Shown: in pieces, positions 62,098 through 64,000 of the stretch
Layout of the letters: each line of letters starts with the position of its first letter
Numbering within the stretch: the stretch's first letter is position 1
Source: Bradyrhizobium sp. BTAi1
GTDB lineage: Bacteria > Pseudomonadota > Alphaproteobacteria > Rhizobiales > Xanthobacteraceae
Assembly: GCF_000015165.1 (NCBI RefSeq)
Contig: NC_009485.1
Span: 7,273,501-7,337,500, forward strand
Direction of reading: 5' to 3'
DNA length: 64,000 bases
The notes under the pieces: generated by a model
Database searches by the model: none
Told to the model about the DNA's origin: nothing
Seen by the model: the letters and a program-made list of their open reading frames with translations, nothing else
Position numbers and translations under genes: made by a program

Positions 62098-62535
62098 TCA
62101 GGTTACGCACCGTCCGGGCTGCAGGCGCTTCGCGATCTCGGTCAGAACCGACACTGACGGCTCGCAAGCGACCGGCCGCTTGGCTTCACGCCGCTCGGTT
62201 TCGGTCGTGATCAGCTGTGATCCCTGCGGCGACGCCCCCTGCCCGTCGCGCACGCTTGTGGTGGCGAGCGGCAACCGCAACAGGAACGAAGTATCTGCAA
62301 ATGCCGCAAGCTTGATCGAGACGGTCTGGGTCGGTGTGGCCTCCGCGATCGAGGCGGCCCGGTCTGTCTTGCTCGCGCGGTTCACATTGGTGGCGACCGA
62401 CGCCAAAGCCTGCTCTGGCGCTCGGGCCGACAATTCGGAGGCAAGATCATGCCCGGAGGCCAATTGCATCGCACCGGCCAGCATCGCGGAGGCGGTGACC
62501 GCGCCCCAAATGACCAGTTTTCCTGTCTGCGACAT
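62098..62535 (-). CDS. Hypothetical secreted protein
   Basis: The 145-residue protein starts MSQTGKLVIWGAVTASAMLAGAMQ, an N-terminal hydrophobic signal or anchor. The middle is low complexity (Ala/Thr/Ser). The C-terminus PVACEPSVSVLTEIAKRLQPGRCVT has two cysteines and, from memory, is conserved in Bradyrhizobium proteins of unknown role. I do not know a function. A GAAC-N17-CGTT element near 62573-62598 might control it. Confidence 0.65.
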   Translation of the reverse strand: MSQTGKLVIWGAVTASAMLAGAMQLASGHDLASELSARAPEQALASVATNVNRASKTDRAASIAEATPTQTVSIKLAAFADTSFLLRLPLATTSVRDGQGASPQGSQLITTETERREAKRPVACEPSVSVLTEIAKRLQPGRCVT

Positions 62536-62572
62536 GTCCGTGCTCCCTCACCTTGCCGGCGATCAGCATCTC

Positions 62573-62598
62573 AACGTGGGTCGCGGGAACTGGGTTCT
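62573..62598 (-). promoter_or_regulatory. Weak EcfG-like promoter upstream of the hypothetical secreted protein
   Basis: On the minus strand AGAAC (complement of 62594-62598), 17 bases, CGTT (complement of 62573-62576). One mismatch in the -35. The -10 is 37 bases before the ATG at 62535. Confidence 0.35.
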
Positions 62599-62694
62599 CG
62601 GACGGCCAAATCACTTAAGCGTGTATGAACGGAGGTGAGCCGGGGGCAAAAAAGTTGGTCGGACTGGGAACGACTTCGCGCGACGGGAGTCATC

Positions 62695-62771
62695 ATGACA
62701 GCCGGTTATTCCCCCTGCCCCATTGACCGGCGATGCGGGGCACCGCCGTGGTGATGCCGGCGGTGCCCCGC
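62695..62771 (+). other. Leader mini-ORF overlapping a strong terminator hairpin
   Basis: ATG at 62695 after GGGAG encodes 19 codons (MTAGYSPCPIDRRCGAPPW, stop 62752-62754). The end of this frame lies in a perfect 13-base stem, gcggggcaccgcc (62735-62747) / ggcggtgccccgc (62759-62771), followed by TTCCTTTTG. It sits 85 bases before the TonB-domain gene. The arrangement resembles a leader-peptide attenuator or the 3' end of a small RNA; there is no gene upstream on this strand for the terminator to serve. Confidence 0.4.
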
Positions 62772-62854
62772 TTCCTTTTGTGCTGCTGGTTCCTGCGCGC
62801 ATTCCGTCAGCCTTGATGGCGGGGTATATTGCCGGCGTCCTCGAGACGAGGCCT

Positions 62855-63334
62855 ATGTCGGACTCCCGCATGCACAAGAGATTTGTCGACGGCTCGTTCG
62901 CCCTGGCTGTTGCATTGCTGAGCCTGCTCCCGCCCTTCGCAGCGGCGGAGAACTCCAAGGAACTCCTAAAGGGCACTTGGGCCCAGGAGATCGTGGCGCG
63001 TCTGAGGGCGGAACGCCGATATCCTTTGCAGGCTTCAGGCCAGGGCGGTCATGCCAGGGTGATGTTTCATTTGGATGGTGCGGGACATCTCATCTCCGTC
63101 GCGCTGATGGAAAGCACGGGCGACGCCCTCCTCGACCGTGAAGCTCTGGCCATGGTTGAACGCGCTCAGCCCTTCCCTTCCCCACCTGGCGTGCTTGTAG
63201 ATGATGATCTGACATTTGTGCTTCCGGTGGTCTTCGCTCCACGCCAACCCTCGACCGTCCTGGACTTCGAGGAGGCGAAGCGAAACGACGCCGCCCTTAA
63301 AGCGCGGCTCAAAGGCATCTGCCGCGACTGCTGA
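62855..63334 (+). CDS. Secreted TonB C-terminal-domain protein
   Basis: The 159-residue protein starts MSDSRMHKRFVDGSFALAV, with a signal ending AAAEN. The body is a TonB C-terminal-like domain: IVARLRAERRYPLQASGQGGHARVMFHLDGAGHLISVALMESTGDALLDREALAMVERAQPFPSPP. There is no N-terminal anchor beyond the signal, so it is a stand-alone periplasmic domain rather than a full TonB. An alternative ATG is at 62870. A hairpin/attenuator-like region lies upstream. Confidence 0.8.
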   Translation: MSDSRMHKRFVDGSFALAVALLSLLPPFAAAENSKELLKGTWAQEIVARLRAERRYPLQASGQGGHARVMFHLDGAGHLISVALMESTGDALLDREALAMVERAQPFPSPPGVLVDDDLTFVLPVVFAPRQPSTVLDFEEAKRNDAALKARLKGICRDC

Positions 63335-63353
63335 AGGCGATCTCTCCTGCGTG

Positions 63354-63389
63354 CAAAAAAATCGGCGCGCTCCGCTCGGAACGCGCCGG
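63354..63389 (-). terminator. Intrinsic terminator of phyR
   Basis: Read on the minus strand, a stem of seven bases (cggcgcg / cgcgccg) with an 11-base loop is followed by A then seven U residues, about 25 bases after the phyR stop. It is also close to the convergent TonB-domain gene. Confidence 0.8.
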
Positions 63390-63414
63390 TAAATGGCTAA
63401 ATCCAAACAGCGTC

Positions 63415-64000
63415 TCAGGCAGCCGGCTTGGGCATCCTGTTGCGCGAATTGCGCTGGAAGAACAGAGCCTGGCTCGCGACAGCGGACACCATTGCCGGCT
63501 GGAACGGCTTGGAAATGAGGAATGCCGGTTCCGGTCGCTCGCCGGTGAGGAACCGTTCCGGATAGGCGGTGATGAAAACCACCGGCACCTCAAAGGTCCG
63601 CAGCAACTCGTTCACGGCATCGAGCCCCGATGAACCGTCCGCAAGCTGAATATCTGCCAGGATCAGGCCCGGCTTCTTGTTCTTTGCGAGCGCGACCGCG
63701 TCCGCATGCGTCCGCGCGACCCCGATGACGTTGTGCCCGAGATTCTTTATCAGGCTCTCAAGGTCCATCGCGATGAAGGTTTCGTCCTCGATGATGAGGA
63801 CATCGGTCGCGATCTCTGCAGCAAGCTCCCGGCCGGCCGCATCCGCAAGTCGCCGCGTCTCTGCGACGTCGATGTCGAGGATGAAAGCCACTTCCTCCTC
63901 GGGGAAGCCCTCCAGCGACAACAACAGGAACGCCTGGCGCGGTAACGGAGTGATATTGGAGAGCCGCCGCTCCGGGGGCATCGGCAAGGTGGCCACCTCG
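63415..64000 (-). CDS. phyR: PhyR-type general stress response regulator (partial, 5' end outside window)
   Basis: The last about 195 codons are visible. The N-terminal part ends in a sigma-like sigma-4 region (LPRQAFLLLSLEGFPEEEVAFILDIDVAETRRL). A receiver domain follows with IIEDE, phospho-acceptor Asp in LILADIQ (encoded near 63654), and conserved FITAYPER and Lys in ISKPF. This sigma-like plus receiver order is diagnostic of PhyR, which on phosphorylation binds the anti-sigma factor NepR and frees EcfG. The frame is open to the window end; a GTG at 63996 is probably internal. Confidence 0.92.
   Translation of the reverse strand, partial: EVATLPMPPERRLSNITPLPRQAFLLLSLEGFPEEEVAFILDIDVAETRRLADAAGRELAAEIATDVLIIEDETFIAMDLESLIKNLGHNVIGVARTHADAVALAKNKKPGLILADIQLADGSSGLDAVNELLRTFEVPVVFITAYPERFLTGERPEPAFLISKPFQPAMVSAVASQALFFQRNSRNRMPKPAA

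Overview
This window is GC-rich alphaproteobacterial chromosome, most likely from Bradyrhizobium (inference). The content supporting this includes a PhyR-type general stress regulator, RcdA, a rhizobial-type assimilatory sulfate cluster, a BdhA/patatin pair, DUF1465, DUF1192, DUF2849, DUF934 and DUF2865 genes, and dispersed palindromic repeats that I recognise from memory as typical of Bradyrhizobium genomes. I saw no rRNA, tRNA, CRISPR array, insertion sequence, prophage or plasmid function.

Layout: 0-4 kb holds a partial ABC exporter (cut by the left edge), rpmE, rcdA, a DUF1192 gene and a quinone oxidoreductase. 4.3-12.2 kb holds a PAS-GGDEF-EAL phosphodiesterase, a MarR regulator divergent from feruloyl-CoA synthetase, and a chemoreceptor ending in a PilZ domain. 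12.2-20 kb is an oligopeptide/dipeptide ABC importer on the minus strand with two paralogous Tat-exported binding proteins. 20-27 kb holds a DUF7662 gene, an active-looking diguanylate cyclase, galU, a lytic transglycosylase, an SGNH-like protein lacking catalytic residues, and a CsbD-like stress protein. 27-30 kb is a small catabolic module of two divergent SDR dehydrogenases and a TfdA-like dioxygenase. 30-37 kb holds envelope and carbon-storage genes: YqgE, a DsbD-like domain, a polysaccharide flippase, an L,D-transpeptidase, a SemiSWEET, bdhA, a patatin and a CAP lipoprotein.

37.3-49 kb is a near-complete sulfate uptake and assimilation locus. cysA-cysW-cysT-sbp and cysH-DUF934-cysI-DUF2849-cysG lie on the minus strand, divergent from cysD-cysNC. 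Sulfate is imported, activated to APS and PAPS, reduced by an iron-sulfur APS-reductase-type CysH, then by sirohaem sulfite reductase whose cofactor CysG makes. Similar AT-rich motifs flank the divergent promoter.

49-56 kb holds a dihaem cytochrome, a secreted duplicated Cys-motif protein, a PAP2 membrane protein, a 1.5-kb gene-free stretch filled with dispersed repeats, and malate synthase G. 56-64 kb is a chemoreceptor followed by a stress and envelope island running to phyR at the right edge. Several promoters here fit the GGAAC-N16/17-cGTT consensus of EcfG sigma factors, so L,D-transpeptidase/DUF2865, DUF883/holin-like and perhaps AI-2E-type transporter genes are probably in the PhyR-EcfG regulon.

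c-di-GMP signalling is a recurrent theme (diguanylate cyclase, phosphodiesterase, PilZ chemoreceptor). No wholly new multi-gene system is evident. The most interesting signals are regulatory (stress promoters, sulfur motif, translational coupling at fcs, a leader hairpin between the binding proteins) and a likely pseudo-hydrolase.
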